From NCBI RefSeq assembly GCF_017313765.1, contig NZ_JAFLNC010000001.1:868001-932000 (forward strand): a DNA stretch of 64,000 bases. Direction: 5' to 3'. The notes beneath the pieces are model-generated. The model worked only from the letters and a program-made list of their open reading frames with translations. It did no database searches and was not told the DNA's origin. The stretch comes from Sneathiella sedimenti (lineage in GTDB: Bacteria > Pseudomonadota > Alphaproteobacteria > Sneathiellales > Sneathiellaceae). Below, one piece after another: positions 9,511 through 18,408 of this stretch (positions within the stretch are counted from its first letter, which is position 1; every line of letters begins with the position of its first letter). The translations under genes were made by a program, and so were the position numbers.

Positions 9511-10380
9511 ATGGTGATGTTGAATATCGTTGCGGACAAGCTGCATTTTGAACCGATGACGGTGCGACTGGGCGCTGTTGTATCGGGTGTGGATCTGCGG
9601 GAAACCCTCGATCAGGAGGTTGTCGTCCAGCTCATTGAGGCGCTTGTTAAATACAAGGTCCTGTTCTTCCGGGATCAGGATATTACGCGCGAACAGCATC
9701 TCGCTTTTGGTCGGCGGTTTGGTGAACTGGAGATTCACCCCCTTACTCAGCATAAGGAAGGGTTCAAGACACAGGATATCGATCCGGAAATCATGATCGT
9801 GGAAAGCACTGCGAAAACCCCGATCACGGCGGATGAATGGCATAGCGATGTGACCTGGCGGAAGGAACCGTCGCTCGGGTCAATCCTGCGGTGCATTGTT
9901 TCACCCAAGGTGGGCGGCGATACCCTTTGGGCGGATATGGAGGCGGCCTATGACGGGCTGGACGAGGAAACCAAGGAAGAGATTGAGGGGCTGACCGCGA
10001 TGCATGACTGGAAACCGTTCCGTCAGGCGATGTATGCCCAGCCGGGCACCGAGGAACTGGTCAAGGAACTCAAGGCCAAATATCCGCCGTCGGAACATCC
10101 CATCGTCCGCACTCATCCGGTATCTGGACGCAAGTCCATTTATGTGAACAACCCTTTCACGACGAATATCAAGGGCAAGACCAGGGAGGAAAGCATGGAG
10201 CTGCTGACCAGGCTCTACCGGACCGCGTCGACGCCGGACTATCAGGTGCGCTTCCGCTGGCAACCGCATTCCATCGCCTTCTGGGACAACCGGAGCACGC
10301 AGCATTACGCAGTCGGGGATTTCTTCCCTGAGCAAAGGCTGATGGAGCGGGTGACAGTCGCGGGCGAGCGGCCTTTTTAA
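9511..10380 (+). CDS. TauD/TfdA-family Fe(II)/2-oxoglutarate dioxygenase
   Basis: 289 residues, normal for the family. The start FEPMTVRLGAVVSGVDLRE is the typical TauD opening. The iron ligands are in DEWHSDVTW (HxD, about residues 112-114) and the distal His in RSTQHYAVGDF near residue 270; the Arg of ERVTVAGERPF near the C-terminus would bind 2-oxoglutarate. Such enzymes hydroxylate sulfonates, sulfates or aryloxy-acids, releasing sulfite or an alcohol; the substrate here is unknown. The ATG is preceded by a GGGAGAGGG tract. Divergent from a TetR gene that likely regulates it. Confidence 0.88.
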   Translation: MVMLNIVADKLHFEPMTVRLGAVVSGVDLRETLDQEVVVQLIEALVKYKVLFFRDQDITREQHLAFGRRFGELEIHPLTQHKEGFKTQDIDPEIMIVESTAKTPITADEWHSDVTWRKEPSLGSILRCIVSPKVGGDTLWADMEAAYDGLDEETKEEIEGLTAMHDWKPFRQAMYAQPGTEELVKELKAKYPPSEHPIVRTHPVSGRKSIYVNNPFTTNIKGKTREESMELLTRLYRTASTPDYQVRFRWQPHSIAFWDNRSTQHYAVGDFFPEQRLMERVTVAGERPF

Positions 10381-10433
10381 GGCAGCGTTCATGGGCATTA
10401 CAAGGTGTAGGTATCCATTGTTAACCCGGGTTC

Positions 10434-11336
10434 TTATGCCTTTCCCGTTTTCCGGAACAGATTGAGAATCCGTCCGTCAATCAAGGCGAGGCCGGCGAAT
10501 ATGATTGTCATGCCAAGAAGGGCAAGGGGGTGGATCGCCTCTTGCAATATACCCACCCCGAGGAGCAGTGCCGTCACGGGGATCAGGAAGGTGACCAGCA
10601 GCAGGTTGACCGCGCCAGCGAGCGCAAGAAGCTGAAAATAGAAGATATAGGCAAGCGCCGTGCCGAACAGGGCGAGGGCGACAACAGCGGAGAGACTGAT
10701 CCAGTTCGGGTTGGCCGAGAAGGGATCATCTACAATCAGCGCCACGGGTAACATGATGACGCTGGAACAGGCGAGCATCCCGAAGGCGTTGACGAGCGCC
10801 GATGTCCCCTTCAGGCGCTTGCCCCAGATTCCGGCGAATCCATAGGAAAGCGCGGCGCCGAGGATGGCGAGCTGTCCGATGCTTTCGAAATTGAACCCTT
10901 CTGCCAGGCTTGGCTGCATCATGACGACCACGCCGCCATAGCCAACCAGGACACCCAGCAGCTTGTAGCGGTTGAGCTTTTCGTCCGCTGTGAAGAAATG
11001 CGCGAGAATGACGGCGAAGAGCGGCGTCGTGGCATTAAGGATTGAGGCGACGCTGCCCGTGATATGTGTCTGGCCCCAGACGATCAGGCTGAAGGGGAGG
11101 ATATTGTTGAGCAGCCCCATCACCAGAAAAATTCCCCAGAGGTGAAGATCGCGGGGAACTGCCTCGCCCTTTAGCTTGAGATAGGCGAACAGCGCAACGG
11201 CGGCGATCAGGACGCGCAGGCAGACGATGGTGAAGGGCGTGAAATCCACAAGCGCCAGCTCGATAAAGAAAAACGTACCGCCCCAGAGAACAGACAGCGT
11301 CAGCAAAATCACCCAGGCGCGCGAAGACATCTTCAA
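10434..11336 (-). CDS. DMT-family (EamA) transporter
   Basis: 300 residues with ten predicted hydrophobic segments arranged as two EamA repeats (first WGGTFFFIELALVDFTPF, second about residue 150 onward). The family exports or imports small metabolites such as amino acids; the substrate cannot be read from sequence. The gene is convergent with the TauD-type gene across a 53-bp gap that contains an AACCCGGGTT palindrome but no clear terminator. Confidence 0.9.
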   Translation of the reverse strand: MKMSSRAWVILLTLSVLWGGTFFFIELALVDFTPFTIVCLRVLIAAVALFAYLKLKGEAVPRDLHLWGIFLVMGLLNNILPFSLIVWGQTHITGSVASILNATTPLFAVILAHFFTADEKLNRYKLLGVLVGYGGVVVMMQPSLAEGFNFESIGQLAILGAALSYGFAGIWGKRLKGTSALVNAFGMLACSSVIMLPVALIVDDPFSANPNWISLSAVVALALFGTALAYIFYFQLLALAGAVNLLLVTFLIPVTALLLGVGILQEAIHPLALLGMTIIFAGLALIDGRILNLFRKTGKA

Positions 11337-11423
11337 CCCTCATTTCCGGAAATTCCGATGCGCCTACCATGCCACTCCCGGCATTGTAAAACTATCTGAA
11401 ATCAGTTCTCTAATTTCGCGAGG

Positions 11424-11540
11424 TCATTCAGCTTGACGTTCGCCAGGTTCACTGCCACCTGCGGCGGCGCACCCGGAAATTGAAGGAACAAAGCCGATCG
11501 TCACCAAGAGCAAGATTACTTTGAGAAAATTGCAGATCAT
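11424..11540 (-). CDS. Small lipoprotein-like peptide, 38 residues
   Basis: ATG at 11540, stop TGA at 11424-11426. The peptide begins MICNFLKVILLLVTIGF, continues with PSISGC and ends with a hydrophilic stretch of 14 residues. A lysine and a hydrophobic core precede a lipobox-like SISGC with Cys at residue 24, so it resembles entericidin-sized outer-membrane lipopeptides. A GGAAGC Shine-Dalgarno-like motif sits 5 nt upstream of the ATG. It lies alone between the DMT gene and the manganese riboswitch. The reading frame is short, so the call rests on the combined signal peptide, lipobox and ribosome-binding site. Confidence 0.5.
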   Translation of the reverse strand: MICNFLKVILLLVTIGFVPSISGCAAAGGSEPGERQAE

Positions 11541-11660
11541 GATGCTTCCTTTCAAGTTAATCTCAGGACTCCACTTACTGGCACCATAAATCTACTCGAT
11601 TTTCCGGTTTCTTCAAAATTTGGCGCCTGAGCCTATGGACAAAGACAGACAAGAAAACTA

Positions 11661-11800
11661 ACGTACGGCCGGTCATAGGGGAATAGTCCGCTCAGCATCT
11701 GATGAGTGAGCCTGTCAACATACTCAAGCCCTCAAGGCTTGTGGCAGGTTCGTATTGCGTTACTGCGTAATACCGACAAGACCTAAGGCAAATGACGGCC
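11661..11800 (+). promoter_or_regulatory. yybP-ykoY manganese riboswitch
   Basis: The region contains the three landmarks of this RNA in order: GGGGAATAG (11678-11686; consensus GGGGAGTAG), TGTCAACATACTC (11713-11725) and ACAAGACCTAAGG (11776-11788; consensus GCAAGACC). A closing stem pairs GGCCGGTCAT (11667-11676) with ATGACGGCC (11792-11800). It precedes a TMEM165/GDT1 gene by 55 bp, the genomic setting known for this Mn2+-sensing riboswitch, which switches on Mn exporters when Mn is high. Confidence 0.87.
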
Positions 11801-11855
11801 CATCCGCGGGCGGCCGCTGTTTGTCTTTGGTTTATTGTCCCGCTGGAAGAACATT

Positions 11856-12422
11856 ATGGATGCATTTCTTACCTCTGTTTTTACCGTTGCCCTTGCAGAA
11901 ATAGGCGACAAAACCCAGCTTCTCTCGCTCTTTCTTATTGCCCGTTTCAACAAACCCTGGAGCATAATTTCAGGCATTTGCGTTGCTACGCTGGCCAATC
12001 ATGCGGCATCGGCAGGGGCCGGGGCCTGGCTCGGGCAGTTTCTTCAAAGCGAGGCAGGGCGCTGGATTATCAGCGGCAGTTTTATTGCTGTGGGCCTGTG
12101 GCTTCTGATCCCGGACAAGGAAGATACACCAACATCACGCTGGGACGGCTATGGCGCGTTCCTGGTCTCGACCATTCTGTTCTTCCTCGCTGAAATCGGT
12201 GACAAAACACAAATCGCAACGGTTCTGCTGGGGGCGCATTTCAGCCTGCCGGTAATCGTTACCCTTGGGACGACCGTCGGCATGCTGCTTGCTAATGTAC
12301 CGGTAGTATTTCTAGGCGCGGCCCTGATGCGGCATATCCCGTTTCGCACGGCGCGGATTGTTGCCGCCGTTGTTTTTATCGCGACCGGCATCTATACGCT
12401 TTGGGCCGGTTCAGTTCAGTAA
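11856..12422 (+). CDS. TMEM165/GDT1-family (UPF0016) cation transporter, probable Mn2+ exporter
   Basis: 188 residues from the ATG at 11856, which has GGAAGA 5 nt upstream; an in-frame TTG at 11835 has none. The protein has six hydrophobic segments in two repeats, each carrying the family signature EIGDKTQ (about residues 15-21 and 113-119), where the acidic residues bind the metal. Family members move Mn2+ (or Ca2+) across membranes, exchanging protons. The manganese riboswitch directly upstream makes Mn efflux the likely job. Confidence 0.88.
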   Translation: MDAFLTSVFTVALAEIGDKTQLLSLFLIARFNKPWSIISGICVATLANHAASAGAGAWLGQFLQSEAGRWIISGSFIAVGLWLLIPDKEDTPTSRWDGYGAFLVSTILFFLAEIGDKTQIATVLLGAHFSLPVIVTLGTTVGMLLANVPVVFLGAALMRHIPFRTARIVAAVVFIATGIYTLWAGSVQ

Positions 12423-12521
12423 CTTGGGCGGGATTGACTGCCCGCGGCCTTGATCCATATCAATGCAATCATTGCTCAGGCCAATAATATGGGGGAATAA
12501 CTTCTTTCAGGAGGGTGTGCC

Positions 12522-12866
12522 GTGGATATCAAAGCAGCCGAAACGCAGTTACGGGACAAGCTGGCCAGAGAGGTTCGCAGGCTGGAGGCGATCGAACAGC
12601 GACTGCGTAGTACGCACAGCCCCTCTTTCGGGGAACAGGCCATCGAGCGCGAAGGGGACGAGGTCGACGAGCGGATGGAAGAAACCATCATCCATGAGAT
12701 TGACATGATCAAGGCGGCGCTGGAGCGGATCGAGGCCGGAAACTACGAAAGCTGTTCGTCCTGCGGCGAGCAGATCAACGAGGCGCGGCTAGAGGCGCTC
12801 CCCTATACAACGCTCTGCATCAGTTGTGCGCGGAAGCGAAGCGGAAAAATCCTGGGGAGTCCATAA
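12522..12866 (+). CDS. DksA/TraR-family C4 zinc-finger protein
   Basis: 114 residues from a GTG at 12522 with AGGAGGG upstream. An N-terminal helix pair (residues about 1-70, rich in Glu/Arg) precedes a C4 zinc finger CSSCGEQ ... CISCARKR, the DksA signature. At 114 residues it is shorter than DksA (about 150), so it may resemble TraR-type short members that bind RNA polymerase through the secondary channel. The coiled-coil tip sequence GDEVDERMEE is not the DksA DxxDxA. Convergent with znuA, 7 bp away. Confidence 0.85.
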   Translation: MDIKAAETQLRDKLAREVRRLEAIEQRLRSTHSPSFGEQAIEREGDEVDERMEETIIHEIDMIKAALERIEAGNYESCSSCGEQINEARLEALPYTTLCISCARKRSGKILGSP

Positions 12867-12873
12867 GGTCGAG

Positions 12874-13827
12874 TCAGGACGGGTCCTGCAAACAGTCCGT
12901 AAGGTTGTGGGCGAGCGCATTCATCAGCTCGACATAAAGATCCGGTCCCGCGTCGAGTGTCGCGCCGAGCGGATCGAGAGTGCCCAGCCGGACCGGCAGG
13001 CCTTCCGCCGCGGTTTGCAGGAGCCGGTCGTCGAACTGCGGCTCACGGAAGATGCAGACAGCCCCGGTTTCCTGAATTTTCAACCGGATTTCCTTCAGTT
13101 TTTTCGCACTTGCCGGGGCGTCGGGCTCCAGCGTAAGGGAACCCACTGGCTGCAGGTCATAGCGGCTCTCGAAGTAGGGGTAGGCGTCGTGCAGGACGAT
13201 ATAGGGTTTGTCATGTAACGGGGCGAGGCGGGTGCGCAGTTCCGCGTCGAGAATTTCAAGCCTGGCAATCTGGTTTTCCGCGTTCTGAACATAGAGCGGC
13301 TGGTTTTCCGGATAGAGGCGCCCCAGCTCCGCCGCAATGGCACGGGTGATCATGATTGCATTTACCGGGTCTAGCCAGAGATGTAGGTTATCCGCCTCTG
13401 TACCGTGATCGTCCGTAACGCCATGCGCGTGGCTGTGGCCGTGCTCATGTCCGTGATCGTCCTCCTCCCAGGCGCCGCCCTCACGCCGCGCAAGGAGTTC
13501 AACTCCCTCTGCATGAGAAAGGGAGACCTTGCGCACTCTCTCAGGCAAGGCTGCCAGCGCATTTTTCAGGAAACTCTCAAACGACCCGTCAATATAAAAC
13601 ACCACAGCCGCATCTTGCAGGCCGCGCACCTGCGACGGTTTAAGGGAAAAGCCGTGCGGTGATGCGGTTCCGGAGATCAGCAGGGTCGCCTTTCCCGTCT
13701 CGCCCATCACGCCCTGAACCAGCGAGTGCAGCGGCTTGATGGTCACGACAACTGCGTTTGTTTCCGTGGCGAGGGCGCTGGCAGGAACCAGAAAAAGAAG
13801 GATCAGGCGAAAAAGAAAATGCATCAT
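12874..13827 (-). CDS. znuA: Zinc ABC transporter, periplasmic zinc-binding protein
   Basis: 317 residues with a signal peptide ending at about ALA (residue 20). The SBP9 fold has the zinc ligands H (TIKPLHSLVQG), the loop rich in His and acidic residues (EEDDHGHEHGHSHAHG, about residues 120-135) that collects Zn, HLWLDPVN and HDAYPYFE. It captures Zn2+ for ZnuBC. It is transcribed divergently from zur-znuC-znuB and shares the Zur operator at 13869-13885, so it should be derepressed under zinc limitation. Confidence 0.95.
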   Translation of the reverse strand: MMHFLFRLILLFLVPASALATETNAVVVTIKPLHSLVQGVMGETGKATLLISGTASPHGFSLKPSQVRGLQDAAVVFYIDGSFESFLKNALAALPERVRKVSLSHAEGVELLARREGGAWEEDDHGHEHGHSHAHGVTDDHGTEADNLHLWLDPVNAIMITRAIAAELGRLYPENQPLYVQNAENQIARLEILDAELRTRLAPLHDKPYIVLHDAYPYFESRYDLQPVGSLTLEPDAPASAKKLKEIRLKIQETGAVCIFREPQFDDRLLQTAAEGLPVRLGTLDPLGATLDAGPDLYVELMNALAHNLTDCLQDPS

Positions 13828-13868
13828 GATAGGTCATGTCTCAAGTTTCGGGTTGCGAAGGATCGCGA

Positions 13869-13885
13869 ATGTTATATTATAACAT
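13869..13885. promoter_or_regulatory. Zur box between znuA and zur
   Basis: ATGTTATATTATAACAT is a perfect 8-1-8 inverted repeat. It matches the Zur consensus of alphaproteobacteria (a TGTTATATTATAACA core) and lies 36 bp before the zur ATG and 42 bp from the znuA start, in the place expected for an operator that represses both directions when zinc-loaded. Confidence 0.93.
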
Positions 13886-13920
13886 AATATTGTCAATCGG
13901 CCTTTCTGGAAAAATTCGAG

Positions 13921-14385
13921 ATGCATAACTGTACGTCCCATAACGACTGTATCGCCGACGCGCTTCACCGGGCAGAGGAAATTTGCGAGGCGCGGGAGTT
14001 GCGCTTTACCGAATTGCGCCGCAAGGTGCTGGAGCTAGTCTGGGAACGCCATGGCCCGATCAAGGCCTATGATATTCTCGACAAGCTGGACAACCGGATT
14101 GGGGCGACCAAGCCGCCGACAGTTTATCGCGCCCTTGATTTTCTTACCGATAACGGCCTTGTCCACAAGATCAACAGCCTGAATGCCTTTGTCGGCTGCA
14201 GCCATCCGCTGACGCATCGTGAATGCTATTTCCTGATCTGTTCCGATTGCGGGGAAGCAAAGGAATGCTGCAATTCGGAAATCACCGACGTGATCTCGAA
14301 GACAATCCGTCGAAACGAGTTTTTGACAGATCATATCACCCTAGAGATCACTGGCGAATGCCGGGATTGTCGCGGAGTTCACTAA
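13921..14385 (+). CDS. zur: Zinc uptake regulator, Fur family
   Basis: 154 residues. The winged helix (about residues 25-85; RELRFTELRRKVLELVW and KPPTVYRALDFLTDNGLVHK) and the C-terminal dimerisation domain with CSHPLTHRECYFLICSDCG and CRDC match Zur. The paired cysteines form the structural zinc site. It represses znuA and its own operon through the adjacent palindrome. znuC follows 3 bp after its stop, so zur-znuC-znuB is one transcript. Confidence 0.94.
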   Translation: MHNCTSHNDCIADALHRAEEICEARELRFTELRRKVLELVWERHGPIKAYDILDKLDNRIGATKPPTVYRALDFLTDNGLVHKINSLNAFVGCSHPLTHRECYFLICSDCGEAKECCNSEITDVISKTIRRNEFLTDHITLEITGECRDCRGVH

Positions 14386-14388
14386 TCC

Positions 14389-15174
14389 ATGACAGATTTG
14401 CTCTCCGCTAATCACATCAGTGTGTATCGCGACGGGAAGACGATCCTTGAGGATGTATCGCTCAGCATCGGCAAGCAGGATTTTATTACCATTATCGGGC
14501 CGAATGGCGCGGGAAAATCCATGTTGCTGAAATGCATGATGGGGTTTTACGCGCCGTCCAGGGGCGATGTGGCCCGCAGGGAGGGACTGAAAATCGGCTA
14601 TGTGCCGCAGCGACTTGTGGCCGATCACACGGTACCGATCCGGGTCCGAAGGTTCCTGACCCTGCGAAAAAGGGCGGCGAAGGATGCCTTGATGAAAGTG
14701 GCTGCAGAAACCGCGATCGAGGAGATCCTTGATCAGCCGATCCATGTCCTCTCTGGTGGAGAGCTGCAGCGGGTCCTGCTGGCGCGGGCACTTCTGGATG
14801 ACCCTGACCTCCTGGTATTGGACGAGCCGGCGCAGAATCTCGATGTGACCGGGCAGCTCGCCTTTTACAAATTAATCGAGAAAATCTACGCCGAGAGGGA
14901 CGTGAGTATCCTGATGGTGTCCCATGATTTGCATCTGGTGATGTCAAGTACGCGGGAAGTGGTTTGCCTCTACCATCATATCTGCTGTCACGGAGAGCCG
15001 AGCATGGTGACCCGTGACCCGGAGTTTATCAGCCTGTTCGGCAATGACATGGCGCGGCTGATGGCGGTTTATAACCACAGTCATGACCATGATCACAATC
15101 ATGACGAGGCGGCCCCTCTTCATGATCACGGGCATTCCCACGACCACGAACATATGGAAAAGCTAGATGGTTGA
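14389..15174 (+). CDS. znuC: Zinc ABC transporter ATP-binding protein with His-rich C-terminal tail
   Basis: 261 residues. Walker A is GPNGAGKS (about residue 36), signature LSGGELQR (about 122), Walker B LLVLDEPAQNLD (about 142-153). The last 35 residues form a histidine-rich tail (NHSHDHDHNHDEAAPLHDHG, then more) that could bind zinc on the cytoplasmic side. It energises zinc uptake with ZnuB. It overlaps znuB by 8 bp. Regulated by Zur through the upstream operator. Confidence 0.95.
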   Translation: MTDLLSANHISVYRDGKTILEDVSLSIGKQDFITIIGPNGAGKSMLLKCMMGFYAPSRGDVARREGLKIGYVPQRLVADHTVPIRVRRFLTLRKRAAKDALMKVAAETAIEEILDQPIHVLSGGELQRVLLARALLDDPDLLVLDEPAQNLDVTGQLAFYKLIEKIYAERDVSILMVSHDLHLVMSSTREVVCLYHHICCHGEPSMVTRDPEFISLFGNDMARLMAVYNHSHDHDHNHDEAAPLHDHGHSHDHEHMEKLDG

Positions 15175-15964
15175 TGATTTTATCCTGCGGGCGCTGGCCG
15201 CAGGGATCGGCGTTGCACTGATTGCCGGGCCCCTCGGTTGCTTCGTGGTGTGGCGGCGGATGGCCTATTTTGGTGATTCGCTGGCCCATAGCGCGCTTCT
15301 CGGCATTGCCCTCGGGCTCTTGTACGGCATCAATATCAATCTCGGCACGGTCATCGTATGCGCCGCATTCGCGCTCTTGCTGGTGTGGTTGCAGCAACGA
15401 CGGGTGCTGGCGACTGATACCTTGCTCGGGATTCTCGCCCATGCGGCGCTGTCGATCGGGATGGTGGCACTCAGCTTTCTCAACAATGTCAGTTTTGATC
15501 TCTACAGCTATCTGTTCGGAGATATCTTGACTGTCCGGATCAGCGATCTTTACTGGATCTATGGCGGCGGGCTTATGGTGATAGGGCTGTTGATCCTGAA
15601 CTGGTCGTCGCTCACCCTGATGACCCTGCATGAAGATCTCGCCCGTGCAGAAGGGGTGAACACGGTCTGGGCAAATATTCTTCTGATGTTGTTGATGACC
15701 ATCGTTGTCGCCGTCTCCATTCGCATTGTCGGCATCCTGTTGATCACCTCGATGCTGATTATTCCGGCGGCGACGGCGCGGCAGCTCGTCACCTCACCTG
15801 AAAGCATGGCCATCTGGGCGGCGGTTTTCGGTCTCATCGCGGTGATTGCCGGGATCTCCGGCTCCGTCGAGTTCGACACACCCTCTGGGCCGAGCATTGT
15901 CACCGCGGCCGCGATCATGTTCGCGCTCTTCTCGACATTTGCGGTAGTGCGCCGCCGCGCCTGA
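15167..15964 (+). CDS. znuB: Zinc ABC transporter permease
   Basis: 265 residues, all membrane segments (eight to nine), with the ABC-3 family segment FGDSLAHSALLGIALG near residue 38, which contacts the ATPase, and the TSMLIIPAATARQL segment near 195. It forms the inner-membrane channel for Zn2+ with ZnuC. Last gene of the zur-znuC-znuB operon; no clear terminator follows in the 79-bp gap before the ThDP enzyme gene. Confidence 0.94.
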   Translation: MVDDFILRALAAGIGVALIAGPLGCFVVWRRMAYFGDSLAHSALLGIALGLLYGININLGTVIVCAAFALLLVWLQQRRVLATDTLLGILAHAALSIGMVALSFLNNVSFDLYSYLFGDILTVRISDLYWIYGGGLMVIGLLILNWSSLTLMTLHEDLARAEGVNTVWANILLMLLMTIVVAVSIRIVGILLITSMLIIPAATARQLVTSPESMAIWAAVFGLIAVIAGISGSVEFDTPSGPSIVTAAAIMFALFSTFAVVRRRA

Positions 15965-16043
15965 ATGCCCGCAATGCGATAAAAGGGTAAATCTTGCCAT
16001 TGGTTTACCCAAACAATCTGCTAGGATCACGCAACTATACAAC

Positions 16044-17747
16044 ATGCATGATCAAGGGATGGGAATGACAGGGTCGATGAAAGCACGGACGGGCGGGCAA
16101 ATCCTCGCCGATCAGCTCGCAATTCAGGGAACGGACACCGTCTTTTGTGTCCCGGGAGAGAGTTATCTCGCGGTGATCGACGGGCTCTATAATTATGCCA
16201 ACAGTATTCGCATGATCAACACACGTCATGAAGGCGGTGCGGCCAACATGGCGGAGGCCTATGGCAAGCTGACCGGTCGTCCCGGCATCTGCATGGTGAC
16301 GCGCGGGCCCGGCGCCACCAATGCGTCGATTGGCTTGCATACCGCCTTTCAGGACAGCACACCGATGATTCTCTTCGTAGGGCAAGTCGGGCGAGATGCT
16401 ATCGACCGGGAGGCCTTTCAGGAAATGGACTATCGCCGCGTCTTTGGCGAGATGGCGAAATGGGTCGCGGAGATTGAGGATGCCCGCCGTATCCCGGAAT
16501 ATATCAGCCGTGCTTTCCATACGGCATTGTCGGGCCGGCCGGGCCCCGTCGTGCTGGCGCTTCCCGAAGACATGCTAACAGATTTGGTCGAGGTCGCGGA
16601 TATCGCCCACCCGGCAAAGGCCCCGTCCATTGCCCCTGCGCCTGCCGATATGATGGCGCTGGAGGCACGGCTCGCGGCGGCGGAGCGTCCTTTCATGATT
16701 GTTGGCGGCGTGACCTGGACCCAGGCGGCTGTCAAGGATATCGAGGCGTTTGCGGAAAGCCACGGCATTCCGGTCGGGGCTTCCCTTCGCTCCCAGGATT
16801 GCTTCGATAACCGCCATGCCAATTATGCGGGGGATGTCGGCATCGCCATCAACCCCAAGCTTGCCCAGCGGATCAAGGATAGCGACCTTCTTCTCGTTGT
16901 CGGACCGCGTCTCGGTGAAATGACGACCCAGGGTTACACGATGATCGACGTGCCGAATCCGGCGATGACGCTGGTTCATGTGCATCCGGGCGCGTCGGAA
17001 CTTGGTCGCGTTTACCTCCCCGATATTGCGATCAATGCCCGCATGCCGGAGTTTGCCGCCGCCGCGCGCGCCATGGCGCCAGGGGGTGTGAAGGCCCGGG
17101 AAGGCTGGGTTATGAACGCCCGCGCAGACTATCTGGAGCGGATCAAGCCGACAGAAGTGCCGGGGCCGGTCAATCTCGGCAAGATCGTCTCTTACCTGAA
17201 TGAAACCCTGCCCGAGGATGCGATCATTACCGCCGGGGCGGGGAATTATGCGGTCTGGGCGCATCGGTTTTTCCAGCACAAGTCATTCCGCACGCAGCTG
17301 GCACCCACCAGCGGCGCGATGGGCTATAGCGTGCCTGCCGCGATCAGCGCCAAGCTCACCATGCCGGAACGGACCGTGGTCAGTTTTAACGGTGACGGCT
17401 GTTTCATGATGCTGGGCCAGGAACTGGCAACGGCAATGCAGTTTAATGCGCCGGTTATCTTCATCATCGTCAATAACGGCATGCTTGGCACAATCCGCAT
17501 GCATCAGGAGCGGACCTACCCCGCCCGCGTACATGCGACGACGCTCGCCAATCCGGATTTCGCCGCACTCGCCCGGGCCTATGGGGCCTTCGGCGAGAAG
17601 GTGACCCGCACGGAAGATTTCGAAGCTGTTTTTGCGGCTGCGCAGGCTTCAGGCAAGGCGGCAGTGATCGAGGTGGTTGTTGATCCGGAGGTATTAACCC
17701 CGGAACAGAGCCTTTCGGCCGCGCGAAAGCAGGGGCAGAAAACTTGA
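16044..17747 (+). CDS. Thiamine diphosphate-dependent enzyme of the acetolactate synthase-like group
   Basis: 567 residues with the three-domain layout of ThDP decarboxylases. The activating Glu lies in RHEGGAANMAEAYGK (about residue 59), the middle FAD/nucleotide-like domain spans about 195-330, and the ThDP/Mg motif is GDGCFMMLGQELATAMQF-INN (about residues 451-485). It decarboxylates a 2-oxo acid; the acceptor is unknown. Residues do not establish acetolactate synthase itself, as no regulatory subunit gene is present. Several in-frame starts are possible (16044, 16065, 16077). A glutathione transferase gene follows 25 bp downstream. Confidence 0.82.
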   Translation: MHDQGMGMTGSMKARTGGQILADQLAIQGTDTVFCVPGESYLAVIDGLYNYANSIRMINTRHEGGAANMAEAYGKLTGRPGICMVTRGPGATNASIGLHTAFQDSTPMILFVGQVGRDAIDREAFQEMDYRRVFGEMAKWVAEIEDARRIPEYISRAFHTALSGRPGPVVLALPEDMLTDLVEVADIAHPAKAPSIAPAPADMMALEARLAAAERPFMIVGGVTWTQAAVKDIEAFAESHGIPVGASLRSQDCFDNRHANYAGDVGIAINPKLAQRIKDSDLLLVVGPRLGEMTTQGYTMIDVPNPAMTLVHVHPGASELGRVYLPDIAINARMPEFAAAARAMAPGGVKAREGWVMNARADYLERIKPTEVPGPVNLGKIVSYLNETLPEDAIITAGAGNYAVWAHRFFQHKSFRTQLAPTSGAMGYSVPAAISAKLTMPERTVVSFNGDGCFMMLGQELATAMQFNAPVIFIIVNNGMLGTIRMHQERTYPARVHATTLANPDFAALARAYGAFGEKVTRTEDFEAVFAAAQASGKAAVIEVVVDPEVLTPEQSLSAARKQGQKT

Positions 17748-17772
17748 ACCTCTTGAAGAAGGACCAAAACGC

Positions 17773-18408
17773 ATGATTGATCTTTATACTTGGGGCACGC
17801 CGAACGGCCGGAAAGTCTCCATCCTGCTGGAGGAGTTGGGGTTGCCCTATCAGGTTAAGCCGATCGACATTACGGCCGGGGATCAGAAAACGCCGGAGTT
17901 CCTCTCAATCTCGCCTAATGGCCGCATACCGGCGATTGTTGATCATGAAACGGGCATTGGGATGATGGAATCCGGGGCAATCATGCTCTATCTCTCAAAG
18001 AAGGCGGGGGGCAAGCTGGTTCCCTCCGATGAGGTGGGCTACTGGCAGATGATGGAATGGTTGATGTGGCAAATGGGCGGGCTTGGACCGATGGCCGGAC
18101 AGGTGCACCATTTCGTTCGCTTTAATACAGGCAAGGCGCCATATGCGGAGGAACGCTATCTCAATGAAGCTAAACGGCTTTACGGCGTGCTGGACACGGC
18201 CCTTGCCGAACGTGACTATGTCGCGGGGGACTACAGCATCGCGGATATCGCGATCTGGCCGTGGATTTCAAGATTTGAGTGGCAGACAATTGATCTCAAT
18301 CAATATTTGAATGTGAAGAAGTGGTACAACCGCATTGCGGGTCGTCCGGCGGTTCAGAAGGGGTATCACATTCCCCATTACGTCTCGGACATTCCAGAGC
18401 CGGACTAA
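17773..18408 (+). CDS. Glutathione S-transferase, YfcG/Nu-class-like
   Basis: 211 residues. The start MIDLYTWGTPNGRKVSILLE and the later ESGAIMLYLSKKAGG match the YfcG/Ure2p-like group, which reduces disulfides with glutathione and uses Thr/Asn in TPNG rather than a Cys or Tyr. The C-terminal helical domain begins near residue 90. It sits 25 bp after the ThDP enzyme gene, with GAAGGACC upstream, so the two may be co-transcribed. Function in that context is unknown. Confidence 0.85.
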   Translation: MIDLYTWGTPNGRKVSILLEELGLPYQVKPIDITAGDQKTPEFLSISPNGRIPAIVDHETGIGMMESGAIMLYLSKKAGGKLVPSDEVGYWQMMEWLMWQMGGLGPMAGQVHHFVRFNTGKAPYAEERYLNEAKRLYGVLDTALAERDYVAGDYSIADIAIWPWISRFEWQTIDLNQYLNVKKWYNRIAGRPAVQKGYHIPHYVSDIPEPD

